A stretch of DNA of 64,000 bases from Planctomycetota bacterium (GTDB lineage: Bacteria; Planctomycetota; UBA1135; GCA-002686595): NCBI GenBank assembly GCA_016872795.1, contig VGYZ01000004.1, positions 1 through 64,000 on the forward strand, read 5' to 3'. Shown in pieces: positions 35,949 through 43,461 of the stretch. The notes under the pieces are model-generated. The model saw only the letters and a program-made list of their open reading frames with translations, did no database searches and was not told the DNA's origin. Numbering within the stretch: the first letter of the stretch is position 1; the number at the start of each line of letters is the position of its first letter. Position numbers and translations under genes: made by a program.

Positions 35949-37049
35949 TCACGGCAGCTCGGAGCGCTTCCGACCGCAGGCTTCGCAGAAGCGCGCGTGC
36001 GCTGCGAGTGCGGCGCCACAGCCTGCGCAGAAACCCGAGGGAACGGAGGCGAGGGCCTCACCGCAAGCGCCGCAGAACTTGCCGGGCGCGACCTGTGCGC
36101 CGCACTTTTGGCAGCTGACCTTGGCGCTCGCGGACTCCCCTGCCACGGGGCGCGGCGCCTGCATCATCTGCTGCGCCAAGCCCAGACCGACGCCCAGCCC
36201 CGCGCCGCCGAGCAGTCCGCCGCCAGCGCCGCCTTCGCCGCCCCCCTTGGCCATGCCTTCCCCCGCGCCCAGCATGGCCTTGCCGGCCGCGAAGCGCTGG
36301 AAGTTGTCCACGCCGCCCACGGCGCGCAGGTAGGCCGCGTCCGTGTAGAGCTTCTTGAGGTTGACTGCATCCGGCTCGGAGATCGCGACCACGAAGTTGC
36401 CCAGACGCGGGATGACGAGGCCGTACGAAGCGCAGTGGGATCCGACGCCCGCGAGCACATCGGCCTCGATTTCCTCCGTGTACGCGCCGGAGGTCACATC
36501 GAGCAGCGGCCACTTGTTCTTCACCACGAGCTCGGCGACGCGGTCGCGGATCACCTTGAGTACCTGCTCCCGCAGCCACGCCGAGACCTGCGCCGGAGCG
36601 CCGCCGCCCATGCCGACGAGGCCGACGATCAATCGATCCGGATCGCTCACGCGGAAGGAAAACTCCCCGTGCACCATCGTCTCGACCGGCACGCCAGACT
36701 TGGGGTCTTCGACGTTGCCGACGCGGCCGCCGAACTTCTGGCCGACCTGCTCGGTCATGCTCACGAAGAACACCTCGGCGATGAACACGCGGCCGCCGGT
36801 GAACGAGTCGACGAGGTTCGAGAGGAAGGGCAGGTTGGCGCTGTCGAGCGTGTGGCGCCCGGGGCCGAGCGTCGCGACCACCTTGCCGTCGCGGAAGAAC
36901 ACGCAGCGCTCGTCCGACTCGACGGTGAGCTGCGACTTCATCGGAATCGTCGGATCCGGGTGCTTCCAGACGATCTGTACCTTGGCCTCGTCGGGCCGCG
37001 CGATCATCAGCTCGCCCACACCGCGCTTCAGCCAGTCCATCACGCCCAT
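35949..37049 (-). CDS. SPFH (band 7)-domain protein with C-terminal zinc ribbons
   Basis: A 366-residue protein. Residues about 1-230 are the SPFH domain of the virion-core-P4/YdjI type: QIVWKHPDPTIPMKSQLTVE, VATLGPGRHTLDSANLPFLS, GEFSFRVSDPDRL. A flexible Gly/Met/Ala region follows (GEGGAGGGLLGGAGLGVG). The end carries two double-Cys zinc ribbons (CQKCGAQVAPGKFCGACG and CAGCGAALAAHARFCEACG). Relatives in Bacillus act in membrane-stress or phage-shock-like responses, but the role here is unknown. There is no membrane helix. The ATG at 37049 has AGGAGAG 6 bases upstream, spaced by CATGCG as in the gene at 3037. Confidence 0.92.
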   Translation of the reverse strand: MGVMDWLKRGVGELMIARPDEAKVQIVWKHPDPTIPMKSQLTVESDERCVFFRDGKVVATLGPGRHTLDSANLPFLSNLVDSFTGGRVFIAEVFFVSMTEQVGQKFGGRVGNVEDPKSGVPVETMVHGEFSFRVSDPDRLIVGLVGMGGGAPAQVSAWLREQVLKVIRDRVAELVVKNKWPLLDVTSGAYTEEIEADVLAGVGSHCASYGLVIPRLGNFVVAISEPDAVNLKKLYTDAAYLRAVGGVDNFQRFAAGKAMLGAGEGMAKGGGEGGAGGGLLGGAGLGVGLGLAQQMMQAPRPVAGESASAKVSCQKCGAQVAPGKFCGACGEALASVPSGFCAGCGAALAAHARFCEACGRKRSELP

Positions 37050-37166
37050 CGCATGCTCTCCTTGGTTCCAGAGGTCAGGGGCTCACGCGCCCAGCAGGTG
37101 CGCACACGCGTGCGCCAGGCCACCTACGCGCAACCTACGCCGATCTTCACGCCGTGCAAGCACCGC

Positions 37167-37856
37167 TCAACGCACGCGCTGGTTCTTCTCGTAGAAGCCA
37201 GTGAAGCGCGCGTCGGGCGCGCCCTCTTCGTCGAAGAAGCGCCACGCCCCTTCGCGAGCGTTGTTCAGGTAGCTGCCCTCGGCCATGAGCTGCCCGTTCT
37301 CGTGCCAGTACTTCCACGGCCCTTCGTTCTGCCCGCGGTGCAAGAGCCCCTCGTAGCGTTTGCGGCCGTTGGCGTGGTACTCGACCCAGTCGCCCTCGCG
37401 CAGGCCGGACGCAAAATCGCCCTCACGCAGCAGCACGCCCCGCTCGTCGAAGTAGCGCCAATGGCCGCCCAGCTTGCCCTCGTCGTCGTAGGCGCCTTCG
37501 CAGCGCAACTGGCCGTTCTCGAACCAAATCTTCATCGGTCCCACGCGGGTGGACGCGCCCTGCTCGCCGAGACGCTCGCTGCGTTCCGTGAAGAGCCCAC
37601 CGTTGGGATGGAACTCGCGCACGCGGACGAGCGCACCGGGCCCTGCATCGGCGGGTTCCTGCACGCGCGCGATGCCCGGAGTCACCGCCGGCACAGCGGG
37701 GCGCTCGAGCGCCGTCGAGTCGAGCGCCGCGTGGGCGGGTGGAACGAGCACGGACTGCGCCGGCACCGGCGTGTCCATGGGCGCGGGCTCGCCCGGCCCA
37801 CAGCCGACGGCCCAACAGCACGCGCACGCGCACGCGAATTTTCGAATGTAGTTCAT
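37167..37856 (-). CDS. MORN-repeat (YwqK-like) lipoprotein, short form
   Basis: A 229-residue exported lipoprotein. The signal peptide MNYIRKFACACACCWAVGC ends in a lipobox. A Pro/Ala linker (residues about 20-75) precedes about six MORN-type repeats: GALVRVREFHPNGGLFTE, GPMKIWFENGQLRCEGAY, GHWRYFDERGVLLREGDF, GPWKYWHENGQLMAEGSY. It is built like the larger protein at 15026-16087 but with about half the repeats. Function unknown; probably surface or periplasmic. The ATG at 37856 gives a complete signal peptide. It is divergent from the weakly supported gene at 37900. Confidence 0.88.
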   Translation of the reverse strand: MNYIRKFACACACCWAVGCGPGEPAPMDTPVPAQSVLVPPAHAALDSTALERPAVPAVTPGIARVQEPADAGPGALVRVREFHPNGGLFTERSERLGEQGASTRVGPMKIWFENGQLRCEGAYDDEGKLGGHWRYFDERGVLLREGDFASGLREGDWVEYHANGRKRYEGLLHRGQNEGPWKYWHENGQLMAEGSYLNNAREGAWRFFDEEGAPDARFTGFYEKNQRVR

Positions 37857-37899
37857 GCCGCGGTCCGCCGGCCCCAGAGCGTAGCTCAACGCGCTGAGA

Positions 37900-38577
37900 T
37901 TGCAGCCCACCTTGTGCCCGGGCGCCGCCGCCAACTGCTCGCGCTCCTTGGCCAGCCCCACGACGACATCGCCCGCTCCCCCCCGATCGCCGCTCCCCTG
38001 TCTCGACGCCGGTGGCCTCAAGCGACTCGAGTGGTTCAGAGTCGAGCTCGAAACGCCGGGCGCAACGGCGCGCCTCGCGCGAGCGCGGCTCGAGGATCGG
38101 CGTGGGCCGGCCCCTTCGACCTTCCTGCAAGGCGAACCCGCGCTCACGCGTGAACCCCTGCCCGAGGGCGAGCTCACGGTCGAGGCCCAGTGGCACGGTT
38201 CCCGCCAGCGCGCGCTCGTCTCCGCGTTGCGCGAGCTCCTGCCCGCGGGTCGTTGCACCGTGGAAGCGTCGCTCGGTCGCACCCCCATCTTCGCACGCGT
38301 CGGCCGCATCCTCGTCACGAGCCCAGCCGAGCCACATTCCGCGGCGCAGCGCCTGGAGGAGCCCGAGCTCCAGGTCTACTTCGACCCCCGTCGGCCCGCG
38401 AAAGGCCAGCTCCTCGATGACGACGGCGAGAGCAGCGGGAACAGCACTTCGACCACGGACTTCAGCGCGCGCATCGCTCGCGGGCGCGTGCTGCTCGACG
38501 CCTTGTGCAACGGAATCGAAGTGGTCGACCGCGGCTGGCATGTGCACGCGCACGGCCTGCCGCAGGTCAAGGGCTGA
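37900..38577 (+). CDS. Protein of unknown function
   Basis: A 225-residue frame. The first 40 residues are low in complexity and the start (TTG at 37900) is uncertain. From about residue 45 it reads like a compact soluble domain: WFRVELETPGATARLARARL, GELTVEAQWHGSRQRALVSA, GRCTVEASLGRTPIFARVGR, ELQVYFDPRRP. A Ser/Thr/Asp linker and a short end (RVLLDALCNGIEVVDRGW) follow. Third-position G/C bias is strong on this strand, and the opposite frame looks like a shadow. I recognise no family. It overlaps the convergent CheX-like gene by 11 bases. Confidence 0.65.
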   Translation: MQPTLCPGAAANCSRSLASPTTTSPAPPRSPLPCLDAGGLKRLEWFRVELETPGATARLARARLEDRRGPAPSTFLQGEPALTREPLPEGELTVEAQWHGSRQRALVSALRELLPAGRCTVEASLGRTPIFARVGRILVTSPAEPHSAAQRLEEPELQVYFDPRRPAKGQLLDDDGESSGNSTSTTDFSARIARGRVLLDALCNGIEVVDRGWHVHAHGLPQVKG

Positions 38578-39157
38578 CGGCGTCGGACTCGTTCTCCGCG
38601 ATCGACGGCAGCATCAGCCACGCATCGAACGCGGGGAACCCGTGCAGCGTGAGCGCGGCTCGCGCCACCACATGTTCTTCGTCCGCTTCGCGCGGAAAGG
38701 CTGGTGCAAAGCCCACTTTCAGGCCCTGACAGCCTTCCGAGCGCGTCGCCGTGCGGCGCGGGAACAGCTCCCGAATGGCGCAGTCGAACGAGCCGCCGAT
38801 GAGATTGCCCACTTCGAGGAGCGCATCCTTCGTGGCGCGCTCCAGATCGCGATCCTTGCGGCGCGCCACGACCACATCGTCGGCCATCATCATCAGGTAG
38901 CACGCCATCGCGATCGCTTCGGGCAACGGGACGAGCAACGCGCCGTGCCGCAGCGTTCCATCGATGGTCACGCCGAGGCGGAAAGCCACATGCACGACCT
39001 TCTCGCCCGCGACGCGCTGTCGCGCGCGCGCGACCTCGACCGCCCCGCATGTGAGCGGTCGGTCGAGCAGCATCGACAAATCCTCGGCGATCTTGGCGAA
39101 ACATCGCTGCACCAGCTCGCGATCTGTGGCCTGCTGTCGTTCGAGAGTGGCCTGCAT
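38567..39157 (-). CDS. CheC/CheX-family protein 1
   Basis: A 196-residue cytoplasmic protein, the last gene of the chemosensory cluster. The segment KDALLEVGNLIGGSFDCAIR contains the CheC/CheX phosphatase signature Asp-x3-Glu-x2-Asn. The N-terminal half (LVQRCFAKIAEDLSMLLDRP) and the strand FRLGVTIDGTLRHGALLVPL fit the same fold. Such proteins dephosphorylate CheY-P. Only one copy of the motif is visible, as in CheX. The ATG at 39157 gives MQATLERQQ. It starts 12 bases after the preceding CheX-like gene ends. Confidence 0.75.
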   Translation of the reverse strand: MQATLERQQATDRELVQRCFAKIAEDLSMLLDRPLTCGAVEVARARQRVAGEKVVHVAFRLGVTIDGTLRHGALLVPLPEAIAMACYLMMMADDVVVARRKDRDLERATKDALLEVGNLIGGSFDCAIRELFPRRTATRSEGCQGLKVGFAPAFPREADEEHVVARAALTLHGFPAFDAWLMLPSIAENESDAVSP

Positions 39158-39169
39158 GTGTAGCGACTC

Positions 39170-39688
39170 CTAGGAATGAGGCGCGCCCTCGCATCGCCAC
39201 AGTTCCACAGAGATGAGCCCCTGTTGCAAGCGATACACGAGCGCGCCGCACACGGGACCCGCAGGCTGCGCGCCGGCGTCCTTCATGAACGGGATACTTA
39301 GGTCGAACGCGCCGAGTGGATCGAGCACGCGTGTCTTCACATGTCCGGTGATCATGTTGGCGCACTCCTTGAGCGCGTCGTTGACTTCATCGACCGCCAG
39401 CGCCGTTTCGCCGTCGAGCATCAGCAGCCCGCGCGCGATGTCGTGCGCGCCGGACGCTGTGCAGCGAAACACGACCTGCCCAGAGATCGCTCCGCGAAAC
39501 TCGACGACCGCCTCGCGGTCGAAGCTCTCGCGCGCACCGCCGCGAGCGGCAGCGGCGACGGGGCTCCCGTGCTCGGCCAGCGCTTCGAACGCGCACACCA
39601 TCGAGGAAAACACCTCGTCGACGGCACGCTCGAGCGCGGCGAGCAACTCCGCATCTCCCGGCAGAGAGCGCGTGGACGAATCAGCCAA
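39170..39688 (-). CDS. CheC/CheX-family protein 2
   Basis: A 172-residue protein with the phosphatase signature in VNDALKECANMITGHVKTRV (Asp-x3-Glu-x2-Asn). A CheX-like flow of strands surrounds it (AVVEFRGAISGQVVFRCTAS, ISVELWRCE). It should dephosphorylate a CheY-like partner. I chose the TTG at 39688 because a perfect GGAGG lies 6 bases before it and it overlaps the stop of the upstream cheY by 8 bases. A longer frame (start 39757) would begin inside cheY. The overlap points to translational coupling with that CheY. Confidence 0.75.
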   Translation of the reverse strand: MADSSTRSLPGDAELLAALERAVDEVFSSMVCAFEALAEHGSPVAAAARGGARESFDREAVVEFRGAISGQVVFRCTASGAHDIARGLLMLDGETALAVDEVNDALKECANMITGHVKTRVLDPLGAFDLSIPFMKDAGAQPAGPVCGALVYRLQQGLISVELWRCEGAPHS

Positions 39689-40055
39689 GGTACGCCTCCA
39701 GCGCAGCGCGAATCGACTCGGGCGTGAAGGGCTTGGTGACATAGCCATTCGCTCCAAGAGCGAGCGCGTTGTTCATCATTGCCTCACCGCCCTCGGTGGT
39801 GACCATGATCATCGGCAGCGCTTCTTTGGCGCGCGTCGCGCGCACCGCCTTGACGAAGTCGACGCCGTTCATCTCCGGCATGTTGATGTCGGAGAGGATC
39901 AGGTCGATGTCGGGATCGCTCTGGAGTCTCGCCATGCCCTCGACGCCGTTGCCGGCCTCGACCACGCTGGCGCAGGGAATCTCGGCCTGGCGCAGGACAC
40001 GGGTGATGATCTTCCGCATCGTGGCGGAGTCGTCGACGATCAGGACCTTGTTCAT
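39681..40055 (-). CDS. cheY: CheY-like response regulator (second copy)
   Basis: A 124-residue stand-alone receiver domain. The acidic pocket is VLIVDDSATMRK, the phospho-acceptor Asp is in LILSDINMPEMNG, and the conserved Thr and Lys are in MIMVTTEGG and VTKPFTPE. Length is that of CheY (about 128). It lies between two CheX-like genes and overlaps the downstream one, so that protein is its likely phosphatase. A 152-base gap upstream may hold its own promoter. The output target is unknown; no flagellar gene is present in the window. Confidence 0.95.
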   Translation of the reverse strand: MNKVLIVDDSATMRKIITRVLRQAEIPCASVVEAGNGVEGMARLQSDPDIDLILSDINMPEMNGVDFVKAVRATRAKEALPMIMVTTEGGEAMMNNALALGANGYVTKPFTPESIRAALEAYLG

Positions 40056-40178
40056 CGTCTGGGTGCCCTCGTTGCTGGGGTTGTCGTGCGCGCCTTGGGC
40101 GAGCGGCCGCGAAGTGCGGCGCGCGCCGATCGGCGTGCACCCTTGGTCGGAGAGCGCCAGTTCAAGTCTGAAACATCG

Positions 40179-40194
40179 TTGCGGAAATCCGCAA
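40179..40194 (-). repeat. Hairpin between the third CheX-like gene and the second cheY
   Basis: TTGCGGA and TCCGCAA pair across two A residues (plus strand), 13 bases past the stop of the CheX-like gene at 40208. It may partially terminate transcription and separate the last three genes of the cluster from the first six. Confidence 0.55.
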
Positions 40195-40207
40195 GAAACC
40201 GACAGGT

Positions 40208-40669
40208 TCAGCGTGGGGCCGCGAAAACTTGCAGGCGCAGCGGCCAGCCACGGAACGCCAGACGCTCCTCGTGCAGGAGCGCGGCGTGATCGAGCGGCAG
40301 CTCGAGCGGCGCACGGCAGGGCAAGGCCAGCTCGCTGCGACCCGGCAACACGGCCTTCAGGTTGCCGCCGAAGATATTCACCAACTCGAGGAGTGTCGCT
40401 TCGATCTCGCCAGCCGAGAGCTCACCGCGTTCCTTGCCGAGCAGGCTCGCTGCGAACTCGCGCGCGGTCCCTTGAGGACAGGAGAGCACGACAGCGCCGC
40501 ACCAATCGCCGCAGATCGAGACGCAGAAGCGTTCGAGCACTTCCCCGTCGCAGCAAGCATCCGCAGCCAGGCTGAGATGCTCGCCCAGCGCCGCACTCCA
40601 GACCTGCTCGAACAGCGTCGAGATCGCTCGCGCGAGGTCCAGCCCGACGGGAGTCGAGGAGGCAGCCAT
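40208..40669 (-). CDS. CheC/CheX-family protein 3
   Basis: A 153-residue protein directly after cheR, with its ATG overlapping the cheR stop by one base (TGATG). The segment IEATLLELVNIFGGNLKAVL holds the Glu-x2-Asn part of the CheC/CheX signature. The residue four before the Glu is Ala instead of Asp or Ser, so phosphatase activity is less certain than for the other two copies. FCVSICGDWCGAVVLSCPQG fits the CheX strands. Confidence 0.7.
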   Translation of the reverse strand: MAASSTPVGLDLARAISTLFEQVWSAALGEHLSLAADACCDGEVLERFCVSICGDWCGAVVLSCPQGTAREFAASLLGKERGELSAGEIEATLLELVNIFGGNLKAVLPGRSELALPCRAPLELPLDHAALLHEERLAFRGWPLRLQVFAAPR

Positions 40670-41493
40670 CAGGCGGCCTTCAGGCGATAGCACGCCGTGT
40701 GGAGCGTGTCGGACGCAAAGTTGTCGTCGACATTGATGGTCGTCTCGGCAGTTCCGAGGAACAGGTACCCGTCGGGGCGCTGGACGCGGCGCATGTTGCC
40801 GAGGATCGAGCGCTTCGTGGGCACATCGAAGTAGATCATCACATTGCGCAGCATGATGAGGTCGAAGGGCCCCATCGGCGGGTAGGTGCGCGCCGCAAGA
40901 TTGAACTCGCGCCACTGGATCGACGAGCGCAGCTTGGCGTCGATCTGCCACTCGAGGCCCTGCTTGTGGAAGTACTTCACGAGCAGCGGAGCCGGAAGTC
41001 CGCGGTTCACCTCGAGCTGGCTGTAGAGCCCCTCGCGCGCCTTCGCGAGCACCTGCGTCGAGATGTCCGTCGCGAGGACTTCCACGCGCCACATCGCCAG
41101 CTCCGGGAAGTTCTCGCGCAGGAGCATCGCCATCGAATACGGCTCTTGCCCGCTCGAGGCCGCCGCACACCAGATCGACAGACGCTTCTCGTTCCATCGG
41201 CGCTCGATCAGCTCGGGGAACACCTTGCGTTTCAGGTGTTCGAAGGGCTGCACATCGCGAAAGAACGAAGTTTCGTTGGTGGTCATCGCGTCGATGACGC
41301 GCGTCAGCAAGGCAGGATCGCGCCGCGCGCGCAGCTCCGTGACAAGCACCGCGATCGATCCGAGCCCGAGCTGGTGCGCGACTGGCCCAAGGCGCGCCTC
41401 GACGAGGTACTCCTTGCCCGCATCGAGCACGATGGCGGCCTCCGTGCGGACAAGCTCGGTGACGAAACGGAAGTCTTCGGCGCTGATCGCCAT
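40669..41493 (-). CDS. cheR: Chemotaxis protein methyltransferase CheR
   Basis: A 274-residue cytoplasmic enzyme that methylates glutamates of chemoreceptors with S-adenosylmethionine. The N-terminal helical domain includes VIDAMTTNETSFFRDVQPFE. The methyltransferase domain has IWCAAASSGQEPYSMAMLL, VLATDISTQVLAKAREG, and FDLIMLRNVMIYFD. Length and motifs match CheR. The ATG at 41493 overlaps the cheB stop by one base (TGATG), and its own stop overlaps the next gene in the same way. No receptor gene is in the window. Confidence 0.96.
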   Translation of the reverse strand: MAISAEDFRFVTELVRTEAAIVLDAGKEYLVEARLGPVAHQLGLGSIAVLVTELRARRDPALLTRVIDAMTTNETSFFRDVQPFEHLKRKVFPELIERRWNEKRLSIWCAAASSGQEPYSMAMLLRENFPELAMWRVEVLATDISTQVLAKAREGLYSQLEVNRGLPAPLLVKYFHKQGLEWQIDAKLRSSIQWREFNLAARTYPPMGPFDLIMLRNVMIYFDVPTKRSILGNMRRVQRPDGYLFLGTAETTINVDDNFASDTLHTACYRLKAA

Positions 41494-42596
41494 CACGCAC
41501 CCCTCGCGTACGAGCCGCGCGACTCGCGCACGCAACGCTCTACTTCGCCGGCCAGCTGCGAGAGCGGCAGGACCGCATCAGCAAGCCCCGCGCGTACGAC
41601 GGCACCTGGCATCCCCCACACGACACTCGACGGCTCGTCTTGCGCCAGCACGATACCACCGGCCTGACCGATGAGCTCCGCGCCCAACATGCCATCCTGT
41701 CCCATTCCGGTCAGCAAGAGACACAGCGTGCTGCCGCCATAGGTCGCGGCCACGGACCGAAACAGCACATCGACCGCAGGTCGGCAGAAGTTCTCGGGCG
41801 CTCCTTGATGGAGCGTCACACTGACAGCACCCTCGGCATACCGCGTTTCCATGTGAAAGTCGCCCGGCGCAATCAGGACGCGCCCGGCGAGGACCACATC
41901 TCCTTCGCTGGCCTCCTTCACGCGCACCTGGCAGCGTTGATCGAGGTTGCGGGCGAGGTTGGCCGTGAATCCAGGGGGCATGTGCTGCACGAGGACGATC
42001 GGAACGGGGAAATCAGCGGGAATCGCGGGGAGGAACTCCGCCAGAGCGTTGGGTCCGCCCGTGGACACGCCGATCGCGAGAACTTCGATGCGCGCGCGGG
42101 CCTTCGGGTGCGGAGTGCGCGCAACGGCAGCGGGGGCGAGACTGCGCGCGACGCCCGCCTGCAGCGCAGCCACCGCGGGTATGCTCGCACGGCTGCGAAC
42201 GCGCGTGAGCAACTCAGCGCCGAACGCGCGCGAGGCAACACACAGGGCAGCGTCGCTCTCGGGTCGAGCGAGCGTGTCGTCGGCGCCGCCGGACAGGGCC
42301 TGCGCGAGCGCTGCGCGACCATCCGTTCCGTCGTGCGCCAACGCGAGGATGCGCGCGCGCGGAAAGCTCTTGCGCAGACGAGCGAGCGAATCGCGCCAGT
42401 CTTCTTCCGCCATGCACAGATCGAGCACGACCACATCGGGGCTCGCGTCCGCGCACTTGGCGAGTACCAGCGCCGTGGAGCCCACGCAGGCGCACAGTTC
42501 GATGTCCTCCGCCGCGCTCAGGCCATCCTTGAGGACCTTGCGCGCGAGCGCCGAGTCGCCGACCACGGCTACACGCAGGCTCGCCATGGAGTCCAC
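41493..42596 (-). CDS. cheB: Chemotaxis response regulator / protein-glutamate methylesterase CheB
   Basis: A 367-residue protein. The C-terminal methylesterase domain (residues about 165-360) removes receptor methyl groups. Its catalytic triad regions are intact: LAIGVSTGGPNAL (Ser), LVQHMPPGFTANLAR (His), LLTGMGQDGMLGA (Asp). The N-terminal receiver is degenerate. VAVVGDSALA has one acidic residue instead of two, the phospho-acceptor remains in VVVLDLCMAEED, and the usual Lys-Pro is Arg-Pro (TLARPES). Regulation by CheA phosphorylation may be weakened. The GTG at 42596 overlaps the cheY stop; the ATG at 42587 (MASLRVAVVG) is equally good. Confidence 0.95.
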   Translation of the reverse strand: MDSMASLRVAVVGDSALARKVLKDGLSAAEDIELCACVGSTALVLAKCADASPDVVVLDLCMAEEDWRDSLARLRKSFPRARILALAHDGTDGRAALAQALSGGADDTLARPESDAALCVASRAFGAELLTRVRSRASIPAVAALQAGVARSLAPAAVARTPHPKARARIEVLAIGVSTGGPNALAEFLPAIPADFPVPIVLVQHMPPGFTANLARNLDQRCQVRVKEASEGDVVLAGRVLIAPGDFHMETRYAEGAVSVTLHQGAPENFCRPAVDVLFRSVAATYGGSTLCLLLTGMGQDGMLGAELIGQAGGIVLAQDEPSSVVWGMPGAVVRAGLADAVLPLSQLAGEVERCVRESRGSYARGA

Positions 42597-42967
42597 TAGC
42601 CCCCGCGGATCCCGAGGAGCTGCAGCTTCTCTTCAACCATCTCGGGCGTGAACGGCTTCATCAGGTACTCGTTGGCTCCCGCCGCGAGCGCCTTGACTAC
42701 CTGCTCCATCTCGGTCTCGGTGGTGACCATCATCAGCGGCAGATCGCGCCACTCCGAGCTCTGGCGCACGCTGCGAATGAACTCGTAGCCGTTCATCTCG
42801 GGCATGTTCCAGTCGACCAGTGCGATCGCGGGCAACGGCCCGCCGCGGAGACACTCGAGCGCTTCCTTGCCATGCGCAGCCTGCACGACCTCGAAGCCAA
42901 GCTTGGTGAGAATGCGCGTGAGCACGGTACGGATCACGGCTGAGTCGTCGATGACCAAGGCTCGCAC
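42596..42967 (-). CDS. cheY: CheY-like response regulator (first copy)
   Basis: A 123-residue receiver domain. The acidic pair is in ALVIDDSAVIRT, the phospho-acceptor in IALVDWNMPEMNGYE, the Thr in MMVTTETEME and the Lys in LMKPFTPEMV. The GTG at 42967 has AGGA 6-7 bases upstream and gives the standard CheY length. It is 37 bases downstream of cheW and touches cheB. It and the second copy share the NMPEMNG block, so they probably arose by duplication. Confidence 0.95.
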   Translation of the reverse strand: MRALVIDDSAVIRTVLTRILTKLGFEVVQAAHGKEALECLRGGPLPAIALVDWNMPEMNGYEFIRSVRQSSEWRDLPLMMVTTETEMEQVVKALAAGANEYLMKPFTPEMVEEKLQLLGIRGG

Positions 42968-43004
42968 AAGTGTTCCTCGTTGGGCGTTGGGGCTCAAGTT
43001 GCAA

Positions 43005-43442
43005 TCAGGCCTCGGTGGGCACGAGCAGGACCTTGTCGGTATCGAGTAGGAGCAGCAGTTCATGCTCCAGCTTCGCCACGCGGCTGATGAGCTCGCGCGA
43101 GACGCCGCGCAGGTTCTCCGGCGGTCGCTCCAACACCGAGTCGTCTATTTCCAACACATCGCCGATCTCATCAACGAGCAGCGACACCGCGCCCTCCTCC
43201 GTGCGCAGGACGACATTCATGGAGCGGCCGCCGTTCTCGCGCGGACCGCGATCCAGCCGACGCCGCAGGTCGATCGCCGTGACGATCTGGCCGCGCAGGT
43301 TGATCAAGCCGCGCACGACATCCGGAGCCAGCGGTACCGGCGTCATCACTTGATCGCGCAGCACTTCTTGGACCTTGTGCACCTCGACGCCGAACAGCGC
43401 GCGGCCGAGGTAAAATGTGCAGAACTGACGGGGCTTGCTCAT
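43005..43442 (-). CDS. cheW: Chemotaxis coupling protein CheW
   Basis: A 145-residue adaptor that joins CheA to chemoreceptors. The CheW fold is clear: FCTFYLGRALFGVEVHKVQE, PLAPDVVRGLINLRGQIVTA (with the conserved Asn-Leu-Arg-Gly), and VSLLVDEIGDVLEIDDS. The ATG at 43442 is 19 bases past the cheA stop. It ends LLLLLDTDKVLLVPTEA, the usual CheW end. Confidence 0.95.
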   Translation of the reverse strand: MSKPRQFCTFYLGRALFGVEVHKVQEVLRDQVMTPVPLAPDVVRGLINLRGQIVTAIDLRRRLDRGPRENGGRSMNVVLRTEEGAVSLLVDEIGDVLEIDDSVLERPPENLRGVSRELISRVAKLEHELLLLLDTDKVLLVPTEA

Positions 43443-43461
43443 GGTTGCTCTCCTCGGTGCT

